NCBI GenBank assembly: GCA_902784965.1
Contig: CACZWU010000002.1
Location: 1-62,122, forward strand
Direction of reading: 5' to 3'
Source of the DNA: an uncultured Bacteroidia bacterium
GTDB taxonomy: Bacteria > Bacteroidota > Bacteroidia > Bacteroidales > UBA932
DNA: 62,122 nt
Part shown: one piece after another, positions 6,227-14,036 of the stretch
How the letters are laid out: each line of letters starts with the position of its first letter
Numbering within the stretch: position 1 is the stretch's first letter
Position numbers and translations under genes: made by a program
Notes under the pieces: generated by a model
Databases searched by the model: none
Seen by the model: the letters and a program-made list of their open reading frames with translations, nothing else
Told to the model about the DNA's origin: nothing

Positions 6227-8287
6227 GTGAAAACAGCCATCCAACAACACGACATTTCAGACTGTGCAGCGGCGTGCATCGCATCGGTGGCGCGCTACTA
6301 CGGACAGGACGTTCCCCTCTCCTTCATCCGGGAGAGTTCCGGAACCTCGCAGGCCGGCACCAGCATCAAGGGCATCCTCGAAGCCTGTCGTGCCATGGGA
6401 TTCCAGGCCACCGGCTACAAGTCAGACGACAAATCGCTCTCTTCGCTCACGGACCTGCAGGAACCCGTGATCCTCCACATCATCAACGAACGGGAAGACC
6501 TTCATTTCGTGGTCCTTTACGCCATCCGGGGCCGGAAGGCACAGATCATGGACCCTTCCCGCGGGAAGACCCTCCGCGTCCCTGCGGAGCGGCTGCGGGA
6601 GCAATGGACAGGCTACCTGGTGACGATGCGGCCCGATCCCGGACAGCCGGCGACGCAGACCCGGCCCCGCCGCGAAACGCTGGGCGACTGTTTCCGCTAC
6701 CTGTCCTGGAAAGACTTCCTGCTGATGCTGGGCGGCTCGCTGACCTACATCATCGCGGGCGTCTGCACAGCCCTTTTCCTGCAGCACATCATCGACCAGG
6801 TCCTTCCCTCCGGCCAGCGCAGTGCCCTGGCCCAGATTGCACTCCTGATGCTCGCGGTCATGGGCTGCACCGTGATGGTAGGCTACGGCCGCATCCTCTA
6901 TTCCCTGAAACTGAGCATCCACCTCGACAGCCATCTGATCTTACGATACCTCAACCACCTGTTCCGGCTGCCCACCGCCTTTTTCACGCGGCGCGGCACC
7001 GGCGAACTGAACGCCCGGATCGGCGACGCCGCCAAAGTGCGGAGCTTCCTCATCGACGGCATCCCGTCGCTGCTTTCGAGCGCCCTCATCCTGATCGTCT
7101 CGTTTACCCTGATGTTCACCGTCCACTGGCGCCTGGCACTGCTTATGCTGACTTTCATTCCGATCTATCTGGGCTTGTTTCTGGTGGCACGGCAGGTCAA
7201 CAAAAGGGTAAACCGTGACATCATCGAGCAATCGGCCGCTTTTGAGGAGCGGACCGTCGAGGGCATCGCCGCCGTGCGCGTGGTGCGCTATTTCGGACAG
7301 GGGGAACAGCTGCTGCGGAGCATTGAAAAAGAATACCGGCTGCTGGCCCGCAAGCTGTTCCAGGGCGGCCGCTGGGCCGACGGCTTCGCTTCCGCCGCCG
7401 ATGGCATCGCGCGGCTGGTGACCGTCACCCTGCTGACCGTCGGTTCGCTCTACATCTTCAACGGCTCGCTCAGCATCGGCGCCCTGGTGTCGTTCTATTC
7501 GCTGACCGCCTGGTTTTCCGCGCCCCTGAACGAGCTGGTGAAGATGAGCGACGACTGGACCGAAGCCCGCATCGCCTGGGAACGCCTGGGCGACATCACC
7601 CAGCTGCCACCAGAAGAAAGCGGACAGCCCCATTTCCTGCCCCGGCGCGGAGCAGACATCCTCTTCGACCATATCGTTTTCTCCTATCCGGGCAGCCCGA
7701 CGCTGCTGCACGATCTCAGCCTCCGGCTGAAAGCCGGCGCCATCACGGCCATCCGGGGCGAGAGCGGCTGCGGCAAAAGCTCCCTGGCCGCCCTGCTGAT
7801 GCGCGACTACACGGTGCAGCGGGGGGCCGTCCGTCTGGGCCCGCACGACATCCGGCTCTTTTCGCTGGAAGCCTGGCGCCGCTTCGTTTCGATCGTCCCC
7901 CAGGACCCGCAGCTGCTCGACGGCTCAATACTCGACAACATCGCCGGCTTCGATCCGGATCCCGATATCGAAAAGGTCGTCCGCCTGCTCGAAGAGCTGG
8001 AACTGGGAGACTTTGTCAAGGGCCTGCCCCTGGGCGTTTTCAGCCGCATCGGGCCACGTGGAAGCACCCTCTCGGGTGGCCAGCGACAACGCATCGCCCT
8101 GGCCCGGGCCCTCTATCGGGAGCCCGCCGTGCTCATCCTCGACGAGGCCACGTCCTCGCTCGACGAGAAAGCCCGGCAATGCCTGCTGCGACGGGTGGTC
8201 CGTTTCCGCGACGAAGGCGGAACCGTGATGATGATCACCCACCAGGCCGAGAACTGCTCCATCGCCGACCAGACCATTCAACTATAG
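6227..8287 (+). CDS. Peptidase-containing ABC exporter (C39 peptidase, bacteriocin type)
   Basis: This 686-residue protein removes double-glycine leaders and exports the mature peptide through the inner membrane. The N-terminal C39 domain has the oxyanion Gln7, catalytic Cys13 (DISDCAAAC), His93 (HFVVLY) and Asp109 (MDPSRG), so it looks active. The usual glycine after the catalytic Cys is alanine. A six-helix transmembrane region spans about residues 165-420. The nucleotide-binding domain shows Walker A GESGCGKSS (near 511), Q-loop VPQDPQ, signature LSGGQRQR, Walker B VLILDEA and H-loop ITHQ. The start is a GTG preceded by GGAAGAGA; no in-frame ATG fits better. Two genes for double-glycine peptides, a TolC-like channel and an HlyD-like adaptor follow, completing a type I secretion route. 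Confidence 0.92.
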   Translation: MKTAIQQHDISDCAAACIASVARYYGQDVPLSFIRESSGTSQAGTSIKGILEACRAMGFQATGYKSDDKSLSSLTDLQEPVILHIINEREDLHFVVLYAIRGRKAQIMDPSRGKTLRVPAERLREQWTGYLVTMRPDPGQPATQTRPRRETLGDCFRYLSWKDFLLMLGGSLTYIIAGVCTALFLQHIIDQVLPSGQRSALAQIALLMLAVMGCTVMVGYGRILYSLKLSIHLDSHLILRYLNHLFRLPTAFFTRRGTGELNARIGDAAKVRSFLIDGIPSLLSSALILIVSFTLMFTVHWRLALLMLTFIPIYLGLFLVARQVNKRVNRDIIEQSAAFEERTVEGIAAVRVVRYFGQGEQLLRSIEKEYRLLARKLFQGGRWADGFASAADGIARLVTVTLLTVGSLYIFNGSLSIGALVSFYSLTAWFSAPLNELVKMSDDWTEARIAWERLGDITQLPPEESGQPHFLPRRGADILFDHIVFSYPGSPTLLHDLSLRLKAGAITAIRGESGCGKSSLAALLMRDYTVQRGAVRLGPHDIRLFSLEAWRRFVSIVPQDPQLLDGSILDNIAGFDPDPDIEKVVRLLEELELGDFVKGLPLGVFSRIGPRGSTLSGGQRQRIALARALYREPAVLILDEATSSLDEKARQCLLRRVVRFRDEGGTVMMITHQAENCSIADQTIQL

Positions 8288-8359
8288 AAAGATACGTGCG
8301 CACGAACAGGTCAATCCCGGACACCTGCAAGGACGGGAACCACACAAAAACTCACACCG

Positions 8360-8560
8360 ATGGAAGAAAAATTGTTGCTAGAACGGGGTTTGAGAGAACT
8401 GACTTCTTCCGAACTCCTGCTGCGGGGTGGAGCGGGCAAGAGCACGCTGGCCACCGTCTTCGAGAAAATTCGCAACCTGATCGACACGATTATGGACTAC
8501 CTGCCGAGTCTGATCAACGGATTCAAAGACGGATTCATTGGAAACAAGAAAGAATCGTAA
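8360..8560 (+). CDS. Double-glycine leader peptide 1 (bacteriocin-like precursor)
   Basis: The 66-residue product has a 24-residue leader ending ELTSSELLLRGG, with hydrophobic residues at -4 and -5 and Gly-Gly at -2/-1. Cleavage by the upstream C39 exporter would give a 42-residue peptide starting AGKSTLATVF. The mature part contains an amphipathic helix and a GxxxG motif (GFKDG), typical of two-peptide (class IIb) bacteriocins. It lies 72 nt after the exporter gene and 15 nt before the gene for peptide 2. No SD sequence is visible. The GAGKST string at the cleavage site resembles a P-loop but is coincidental in so short a protein. The antibacterial role is inferred; a signalling peptide is an alternative. 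Confidence 0.8.
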   Translation: MEEKLLLERGLRELTSSELLLRGGAGKSTLATVFEKIRNLIDTIMDYLPSLINGFKDGFIGNKKES

Positions 8561-8561
8561 A

Positions 8562-8568
8562 AGGGAGG
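8562..8568 (+). promoter_or_regulatory. Strong Shine-Dalgarno site for peptide 2
   Basis: AGGGAGG stands 7 nt before the ATG at 8576. Such a site is rare among the genes of this window, which suggests high translation of peptide 2. Confidence 0.6.
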
Positions 8569-8575
8569 AAACGCC

Positions 8576-8731
8576 ATGAGAGTACTTGAAATGCATGAAG
8601 CCGCCCTGGTATGGGGAGGCGTTGACAAGCAAGCACAGGATGCCCTCTATACGATCGGCTATGTCATCGGCATCATTGCCCGTTTCATCGGCGCACTGTT
8701 TGTCTTCAAAAAAACGAAACCGACCGCGTAA
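8576..8731 (+). CDS. Double-glycine leader peptide 2 (bacteriocin-like precursor)
   Basis: The 51-residue product has a 15-residue leader, MRVLEMHEAALVWGG. It fits the double-glycine consensus well, with Leu at -12, Glu at -8, Val at -4 and Gly-Gly at -2/-1. The predicted mature peptide has 36 residues, is cationic (about +3) and has a hydrophobic core, TIGYVIGIIARFIGALF. GxxxG (GYVIG) lies in the core, and the tail is KKTKPTA. Class IIb bacteriocins act as two complementary peptides that pair through GxxxG motifs; peptide 1 directly upstream carries its own. A strong SD and a downstream terminator suggest the peptide genes are the most highly expressed part of the locus. The gene is easily missed because it is so short. 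Confidence 0.8.
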   Translation: MRVLEMHEAALVWGGVDKQAQDALYTIGYVIGIIARFIGALFVFKKTKPTA

Positions 8732-8740
8732 ACAGCCACC

Positions 8741-8768
8741 GGGTCTCTCTCCGGAGAGACCCCTTTTT
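8741..8768 (+). terminator. Terminator between the peptide genes and the TolC-like gene
   Basis: GGGTCTCTC (8741-8749) pairs with GAGAGACCC (8754-8762), followed by CTTTTT. It would end most transcripts after the peptide genes and leave lower expression of the channel and adaptor. Confidence 0.8.
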
Positions 8769-8780
8769 CCCCTTTCAGCC

Positions 8781-10079
8781 ATGAAAAGAATCCTCTGGAT
8801 CCTGCTCTTCGGAGCCCTGGCCGACGGACTCTCCGCACAGGAGCCGTGGCCGCTCGACCGCTGCATCCAATATGCCCTGGAACACAACCTCGACCTGCAG
8901 GAGAAAAAAGTGGAAGTCGACATCCGCCGGGCCGAGCTGACAGAGCGGCGCCTGGCCCATCTTCCCGTCATCTCTGCGCAAATAGCCCAGCAATACAACT
9001 GGGGTCGGAGCGTGGACATGCAGGAACTGGTCATCATCCGCAACGCCCTGACCCGCGCCACGGGCGCCTCGGCCAGCGCCGCCCTTCCCCTGTTCGACGG
9101 CTTGTCGCGGCACTTCCAGCGTCTCTCCGCCAAGGACGCCGTTGCGGTCGCATCTTTCGATGTCGAGGATCTGCGCACCACGCTCGAGACCGACATCACC
9201 CGTGCCTACCTGGAGCTGATGCTGGCCAAGCAGGTGCTGAACTATACCCGGGAAAGCCATGCCACCATCGTCCGGCAGCGGGAACGGACGGCGCAACTGG
9301 TGGAAGCCGGCAGCCAGCCCAAAAGCGCCCTTAGCGAGATGGAAGCCCAGGTGGCCGCCGAACGGGCCGAGATGGTGACGGCCGAATGCCGGGTACGGAC
9401 CGCCACCCTGTCGCTGACCCGGCTGATGAACCTGCCCGCCGACATTCCCTTCACGACCGGCGAACTGTTCGGACAAGACAGCGTCGCCGTCCGCGTGGCG
9501 CTGATTTCCGACAGCCAGGCGGAAAGCTACCTGCAGACCGACCCGCGGATCCGGAGTGCACAGGCCCGGATTTCCCAGCTCCGGCACCAGGAAGGTGCCG
9601 CCAAAGGCGGTTTCCTCCCTACCTTGAGCGTCACGGCCAGCTATGGGACTTTCTACAGCAGTACGGCCGATACTCCTTTCGGAACCCAACTGGACGAAAA
9701 CCGGAACCCCTCGGTCTCGCTCAACCTGAACATCCCCATCTTCAATGCCTGGCATGCCGCCACGACGCTCAAGAAAAGCCGGCTGGCCCTGGAGGTAGCC
9801 CGGCTCGACGCCGAAAAGCTGCGGACAGCCATCCGCGATGAAATCCGGAGCACAGGCATCGAAGCCGACAACTGCCTCCAGCAATTCCTGTCGTCGGAAG
9901 AGACCCTGCAGGCCATGCAGCAACTGCTCGACGTCACCGAAGCCAAATACAACCTGGGCGCCGCCACGGCCCTCGACTACATCGTCGCGCGCAACAAACG
10001 CGCGAAAGCCGCCACCGACTACCTGCAGGCCAAATGGCAATACCTCTTCCAACTCAAACTGCTCGAACGCTACCGATGA
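8781..10079 (+). CDS. TolC-like outer-membrane efflux channel of the secretion locus
   Basis: The 432-residue precursor has a signal peptide (MKRILWILLFGALADGLSAQ) and the alternating long-helix pattern of the outer-membrane efflux protein family. Features include WPLDRCIQYALEHNLDL at the start of the mature part and a second repeat with SVSLNLNIPIFNAW. It would form the trimeric channel through which exported peptides cross the outer membrane. The ATG at 8781 is chosen because it begins the signal peptide; the frame is open further upstream across the terminator. It overlaps the adaptor gene by 4 nt (ATGA), so the two are translationally coupled. Its partner genes identify it as the channel of a type I system rather than a multidrug pump, although that is inference. 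Confidence 0.88.
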   Translation: MKRILWILLFGALADGLSAQEPWPLDRCIQYALEHNLDLQEKKVEVDIRRAELTERRLAHLPVISAQIAQQYNWGRSVDMQELVIIRNALTRATGASASAALPLFDGLSRHFQRLSAKDAVAVASFDVEDLRTTLETDITRAYLELMLAKQVLNYTRESHATIVRQRERTAQLVEAGSQPKSALSEMEAQVAAERAEMVTAECRVRTATLSLTRLMNLPADIPFTTGELFGQDSVAVRVALISDSQAESYLQTDPRIRSAQARISQLRHQEGAAKGGFLPTLSVTASYGTFYSSTADTPFGTQLDENRNPSVSLNLNIPIFNAWHAATTLKKSRLALEVARLDAEKLRTAIRDEIRSTGIEADNCLQQFLSSEETLQAMQQLLDVTEAKYNLGAATALDYIVARNKRAKAATDYLQAKWQYLFQLKLLERYR

Positions 10080-11230
10080 TCCAACGCTTGCTCACGCTCA
10101 GCCGGAAACGGAAATGGCTGCTGGCCGCCGGGGCGGCCGGCCTCCTCCTGCTGGTGCTGCGTCCCGGCAGCGGATCGCGCATCGAAGTAACGGCCGAAAC
10201 ACCCGTCCGCGCCACCCTCGTCGAATCGGTACCTGCCTCGGGCATCATCCGGCCCGTAGTGGAGGTGAAGATCACTCCCGACGTATCGGGCGAGGTGGTG
10301 GACATCTACGTGCAGGAAGGCGACCAGGTACAGGCGGGCGACCTGCTCCTCCGCATCAAGCCCGACCTCTACCAGTCGCAGGTGGAGCAGGCCAGCGCCT
10401 CGCTGGGGACGCTCCGGGCCCAGTACAACCGGCAGCGGGCGGAAGCGCACCAGGCGCGGCTCAATTTCGAGCGCAGCCAGCTGCTCTTCGAACAGGACGC
10501 CATCTCCTCGGCCGAACTGCAGAGTGCCCGCACCGAGCTCGACATCGCCCAGAGCAGTCTGCGGGCGGCGGAGTTCTCCATCCGCAGCGGCGAGGCCCAG
10601 CTCAAAGAAGCGCGGGAAAACCTGCTGAAAACCAGTCTCTACGCTCCCATGGACGGCATCATCTCGCAACGCAGTGTAGCACGGGGCGAACGGGTGGTCG
10701 GCACCAGCCAGATGAGTGGCACGGAGTTGCTGCGCATCGCCGATTTCAGCCGGATGGAAGTCACGGTGGAGGTCGGCGAGAGCGACGTTGTCCGCATCGA
10801 GCCGGGCGACAGCGTACGCGTCGAGATCGATGCCTATCCCCGCCGCCGCTTCCGCGGCACCGTCGTGCAGATTGCCAATTCCGCAAAAGTTGCTAACTTT
10901 GGCGTCCGGATAGAGTTGCAGCCCGACTCGGTACGCTTCCTGCCCGGCATGTCCGCCGCCGTGACCATCCTCACCCGCCGACGGGATTCCTGCCTGGCCG
11001 TGCCGGTGGCAGCGGTGTTTTCCCGCGACCAGGAGACCTGTGTCTGGGTGGTCTCGGAAAGTGGCACGGCCTGCCTGCGGCCCATCGTGACCGGCATCCA
11101 GGAGCGCGACCGCATCGAAGTCGCGGAAGGGCTGACCGAAGGAGATCGCGTGGTGACGGGACCTCCCGAAGCCGTCACGCGGACTCTGAACGAAGGCTGC
11201 AAACTGAAACTGTCCGCCCAACGTCATTGA
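10076..11230 (+). CDS. HlyD-like periplasmic adaptor of the secretion locus
   Basis: The 384-residue protein starts with a basic segment and one membrane anchor (about residues 13-30). The first half of a biotinyl-lipoyl domain follows (PDVSGEVVDIYVQEGDQVQAGDLLLRI is its core region). Next come a coiled coil (about 100-185), the second lipoyl half (LYAPMDGIISQ) and beta-barrel domains. This is the membrane fusion protein layout that links an inner-membrane exporter to a TolC-like channel. The start overlaps the channel gene stop. The C-terminal region resembles RND/MacA-type adaptors, so it could in principle also serve another pump; its position next to the C39 exporter supports peptide export. 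Confidence 0.88.
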   Translation: MIQRLLTLSRKRKWLLAAGAAGLLLLVLRPGSGSRIEVTAETPVRATLVESVPASGIIRPVVEVKITPDVSGEVVDIYVQEGDQVQAGDLLLRIKPDLYQSQVEQASASLGTLRAQYNRQRAEAHQARLNFERSQLLFEQDAISSAELQSARTELDIAQSSLRAAEFSIRSGEAQLKEARENLLKTSLYAPMDGIISQRSVARGERVVGTSQMSGTELLRIADFSRMEVTVEVGESDVVRIEPGDSVRVEIDAYPRRRFRGTVVQIANSAKVANFGVRIELQPDSVRFLPGMSAAVTILTRRRDSCLAVPVAAVFSRDQETCVWVVSESGTACLRPIVTGIQERDRIEVAEGLTEGDRVVTGPPEAVTRTLNEGCKLKLSAQRH

Positions 11231-11232
11231 CG

Positions 11233-11934
11233 ATGAAAGAAAGGATACTGATGATCGAGACCAGCACCGAGTGCTGTTCCGTGGCGCTCAGCGAAGGAGC
11301 GCAGATCGTAGCGCAGCGGATCGACGAAACGCCCCGTAGGCAGTCGGCGATGCTGGCCCCCTATATTGTGGAAGTGCTGGAAGAAGCTGGCCTGAAAGCC
11401 CGGGATCTCGACGCCGTGGCCGTGAGCGAAGGGCCCGGCTCATATACCGGCCTCCGGGTGGGTGTTTCGACGGCAAAGGGTATTTGTTTCGGCGCCGGCC
11501 TCCCGCTCATCGGGGTGGACACCCTGCAGATCCTCGCCTGCCAGGCGGAGATGCCGGGTCAAGCCCGGCATGACGGTCGCTTCGATCGGATCATCTCCAT
11601 GCTGGATGCCCGACGGATGGAAGTCTATGCCGCCTCTTTCGACGCGGAGGGGAACAAATGCGGCGACACTGCCGCCGTCATCCTCGATGCCGCCAGCTAC
11701 AGCCAGGAGCTGTCGGCCGGCCGCGTCCTTTTCATCGGCACGGGCGTCGAAAAGTTCCAAAACATCTGCACGCATCCCAACGCCGCATTCCAACCCTGCT
11801 TCCCGCTCGCGCCGGCGATGCTGCGTCCGGCCCTGACGGCATTGCACAAAAAAGAGTTCAAAGACGTTGCGTACTTTGAACCCTTCTATCTGAAAGAATT
11901 CGTGGCCGGCGTGACCAAGCACGCCGTGCTGTAG
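11233..11934 (+). CDS. tsaB: tRNA threonylcarbamoyladenosine biosynthesis protein TsaB
   Basis: TsaB is the partner of TsaD in making the t6A modification of ANN-decoding tRNAs. The 233-residue protein has the family's N-terminal MIETSTECCSVAL strand and the SEGPGSYTGLRVGVSTAKG motif. The ATG at 11233 is preferred to a TTG at 11227; it follows the adaptor stop by 2 nt. Between the segments LACQA and DRIISMLDARRMEVYAA there is an extra stretch, EMPGQARHDGRF. It is encoded by a perfect palindrome (11549-11574) that also occurs outside genes at 30581. The insertion keeps the frame and precedes the conserved ALDAR-like strand. The gene is probably functional, since the core motifs remain. Confidence 0.92.
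   Translation: MKERILMIETSTECCSVALSEGAQIVAQRIDETPRRQSAMLAPYIVEVLEEAGLKARDLDAVAVSEGPGSYTGLRVGVSTAKGICFGAGLPLIGVDTLQILACQAEMPGQARHDGRFDRIISMLDARRMEVYAASFDAEGNKCGDTAAVILDAASYSQELSAGRVLFIGTGVEKFQNICTHPNAAFQPCFPLAPAMLRPALTALHKKEFKDVAYFEPFYLKEFVAGVTKHAVL
11549..11574 (-). repeat. REP-like palindrome inserted in frame in tsaB
   Basis: Read on the minus strand, this is GTCATGCCGGGCTTGAC followed by CCGGCATCT. It matches 24 of 26 bases of the copy at 30581-30606. The two differences fall on paired positions (G-C here, A-T there), so the hairpin is preserved in both. Confidence 0.75.
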
Positions 11935-11935
11935 C

Positions 11936-13072
11936 CTACATGTTTTTCCGGATCACGCTTTCAAGCGCGTCTTTCTCAAAGACGTCGCTGGCAACGATGT
12001 CGCCCTTGCGGTCGATGACGTACAGGGTCGGGATCTTGACGATGTTGTAGGCCGCAACGGAAGGCGACTCCACGCCATAGCCATCGTTGACGCTGATCCA
12101 GGGAAGGCCCTGGCTGCGGACGGTAGCGGCCCAGCTGGGCTTGTCAATGTCGAGGCTCACCTGATAGATTTCCAGTCCCTGGTCGTGATATTTCCGGTAA
12201 AGGTCCATCAGGTCGACGTTGAGCATCTTGTGCTCGGTCTGGCCCACGCTCCAGAAAGAGACGAGAATTACCTTTCCGCTGAGGTCGGACAGCATCCGGG
12301 TATTGCCATCAACATCGGGCAACACCAGGTCGGGGAAACCGATCTCATAGGCCTCTCCCAGCCGGTTGGACAACTCCAGGCTCTTGCGGCGGGCATCGAC
12401 TTCATCGCGCAGGGCCAGCACATATTCCGACTTGGGATAGACCTTCGACAGAGAGTCGAGCGTCGACTGGAAGATCACGGCATCGCTCTCCTGGCCGAAG
12501 ACCGGCAGGTCGTCGGAAAATTTCTGGAAGAGGACCACGGCCGACGTGATGGAACGCGGATGCGTGATCACATGTTTGATGGCCTCGCGCTTGTAGTCGA
12601 TGTAGCGCTTGCTGATGCGGCTGTTGGCCGCCTTGATCTCCGCCTCGGAAGATTGTTCGTCGACCGAAGAACTCAGCGCCGAAAGATCGGCCGCGGCCGC
12701 AGCAAAATCGTTGTTGACCTGCTGGAAAAGCGTCGATTCTTCCGATCCTTCCACGACGAAGGGGCCGGAAGCCGGCACGGTGAGCGTCACCTTGTCGGAC
12801 GGACGGAGGATCAGCGATGCCACCGGATTGCCGCCGAGATAGAAATAATAGAAATAGGGATCGTTGCCCGTGAGCTTGATCTTGCGATGGATGCGTCCCG
12901 CCGCATCGGTCTTGATGGTGTCGACCGGGACCAGGCGGTTGTAATTGAGTTTCTGCAGCACCACTGCCGAATCCTTGGCGTTCTCGAAAGTTGCGCTGAC
13001 CTGCGCTACGGGGGTCTTGTCACAAGCGGCCAGCAGACTGAATGCAGCCAGCCAGATCATCACACGTTTCAT
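11936..13072 (-). CDS. Thioredoxin-fold lipoprotein lacking the redox cysteines
   Basis: The 378-residue protein has a lipoprotein signal (lipobox LLAAC). The N-terminal beta-rich domain is of the DUF4369 type seen in Bacteroidota TlpA-like lipoproteins. A helical middle follows, and then a C-terminal thioredoxin/AhpC-like domain (from about residue 245). In TlpA proteins the active site reads FWASWCGPC; here it is SFWSVGQTEHK, with no cysteine. The cis-Pro region (VKIPTLYVID) is kept. It therefore probably binds a partner or ligand rather than exchanging disulfides. Its start overlaps the HIT gene end by 4 nt, so it belongs to the greA operon. It converges with tsaB with one base between stops. 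Confidence 0.85.
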   Translation of the reverse strand: MKRVMIWLAAFSLLAACDKTPVAQVSATFENAKDSAVVLQKLNYNRLVPVDTIKTDAAGRIHRKIKLTGNDPYFYYFYLGGNPVASLILRPSDKVTLTVPASGPFVVEGSEESTLFQQVNNDFAAAAADLSALSSSVDEQSSEAEIKAANSRISKRYIDYKREAIKHVITHPRSITSAVVLFQKFSDDLPVFGQESDAVIFQSTLDSLSKVYPKSEYVLALRDEVDARRKSLELSNRLGEAYEIGFPDLVLPDVDGNTRMLSDLSGKVILVSFWSVGQTEHKMLNVDLMDLYRKYHDQGLEIYQVSLDIDKPSWAATVRSQGLPWISVNDGYGVESPSVAAYNIVKIPTLYVIDRKGDIVASDVFEKDALESVIRKNM

Positions 13073-13476
13073 TCCTGTTCGTTGTTGAAGGCGGTGGCAA
13101 TGGCCCCGGCGATTTCGGCGAAACGCTCGGGCGTGAGTTGTTTCTTCTCTTTGCGGAAATCGAGGTCTCCCTCGGTCTGGAGGGGAACCAGGTGGATATG
13201 CGCATGGGGCACTTCCATGCCCAGGACGGCTACGCCGACCCGCTTGCAGGGGATGGCGGTGCGGACGGCCCGGGCCACGCGGGCGGCAAACTGCCAGAGC
13301 CCGGCATAGGTGTCCGCGTCGAGGTCGAAGATGTAGTCGACTTCTTTCTTGGGAATGACCAGCGTATGGCCTTCCGCCAGGGGATTGATGTCGAGGAAGG
13401 CGTAGTAACGTTCGTCTTCCGCCACCTTCCAGGACGGAATCTCGCCTGCTGCGATTCTGCTGAAAATCGATGCCAT
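13069..13476 (-). CDS. HIT family protein (HINT-like nucleotide hydrolase)
   Basis: The 135-residue protein opens with SIFSRIAAGEIPSWKVAED, typical of the HINT/Hit branch, and carries the histidine triad HAHIHLVP. These proteins hydrolyse nucleotide phosphoramidates or similar adenylated compounds. The size is about standard. It starts 3 nt after the greA stop and overlaps the lipoprotein gene, so the three genes form one transcript. The physiological substrate cannot be told from sequence. Confidence 0.92.
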   Translation of the reverse strand: MASIFSRIAAGEIPSWKVAEDERYYAFLDINPLAEGHTLVIPKKEVDYIFDLDADTYAGLWQFAARVARAVRTAIPCKRVGVAVLGMEVPHAHIHLVPLQTEGDLDFRKEKKQLTPERFAEIAGAIATAFNNEQE

Positions 13477-13479
13477 GGC

Positions 13480-13950
13480 CTAGATGGTAATATCGAGGAT
13501 TTCAAACTTGATGACGCCCGAGGGAACGGTCACTTCGACCACGTCGCCCTTGCGGTGGCCCATCAGGGACTTGCCGATGGGGGTGGTCATGGCGAGCTTG
13601 CCCTCCAGGATGTTAGCCTCGCTCTCGCCCACGAAGGTATAGGAAACGGTGGCGCCGTTTCCCAGGTTCTTGAGCTTGACCGTGGTCAGCATCTGGACGG
13701 TATCCGTATTGATCTTCGACTCGTCGATCACCTTCGCATTGGCGATCAGGTCCTGCAGTTTGCTGATCTTGAGCTCGAGCATGCCCTGCGCCTCACGCGC
13801 GGCATCGTATTCGGCGTTCTCCGACAGGTCGCCCTTATCGCGCGCCTCGGCGATGGCTTTGGAAATGACTGGACGCTGGGCGATCAATGCCGACAGTTCC
13901 TCGCGGAGCTTGTCGAGCCCTTCCAGCGTTACATAGTGTGATTCTCCCAT
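13480..13950 (-). CDS. greA: Transcription elongation factor GreA
   Basis: GreA rescues backtracked RNA polymerase by stimulating transcript cleavage. The 156-residue protein has the N-terminal coiled coil with the acidic tip region (ARDKGDLSENAEYDAAREAQ) and the C-terminal FKBP-like domain (MTTPIGKSLMGHRKGDVVEV). The start MGESHYVTLEGLDKLREEL is chosen; an in-frame extension reaches upstream into ribF but has no family support. It heads a three-gene leftward operon with its own -7 box at 14017-14024 and a 5' leader of about 60 nt. Confidence 0.95.
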   Translation of the reverse strand: MGESHYVTLEGLDKLREELSALIAQRPVISKAIAEARDKGDLSENAEYDAAREAQGMLELKISKLQDLIANAKVIDESKINTDTVQMLTTVKLKNLGNGATVSYTFVGESEANILEGKLAMTTPIGKSLMGHRKGDVVEVTVPSGVIKFEILDITI

Positions 13951-14016
13951 ATTATCAAAGTTAAAAAGAAAAGAATCCCACACGGGCGGGACCCTTTCTG
14001 CGTTCGTTATTTTGTG

Positions 14017-14024
14017 CAAATATA
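14017..14024 (-). promoter_or_regulatory. -7 box (TATATTTG) for greA
   Basis: This exact TAnnTTTG match lies between ribF and greA. The leader that follows contains a small hairpin (GGTCCC...GGGATT) and a T-rich tract just before the greA ATG. Confidence 0.5.
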
Positions 14025-14036
14025 CAAATAATTCTA

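Noticed and set aside
8420-8460. P-loop-like string GAGKST in peptide 1
   Set aside because: The protein is 66 residues long with no Walker B or fold; the string falls at the double-glycine cleavage site and is coincidental.
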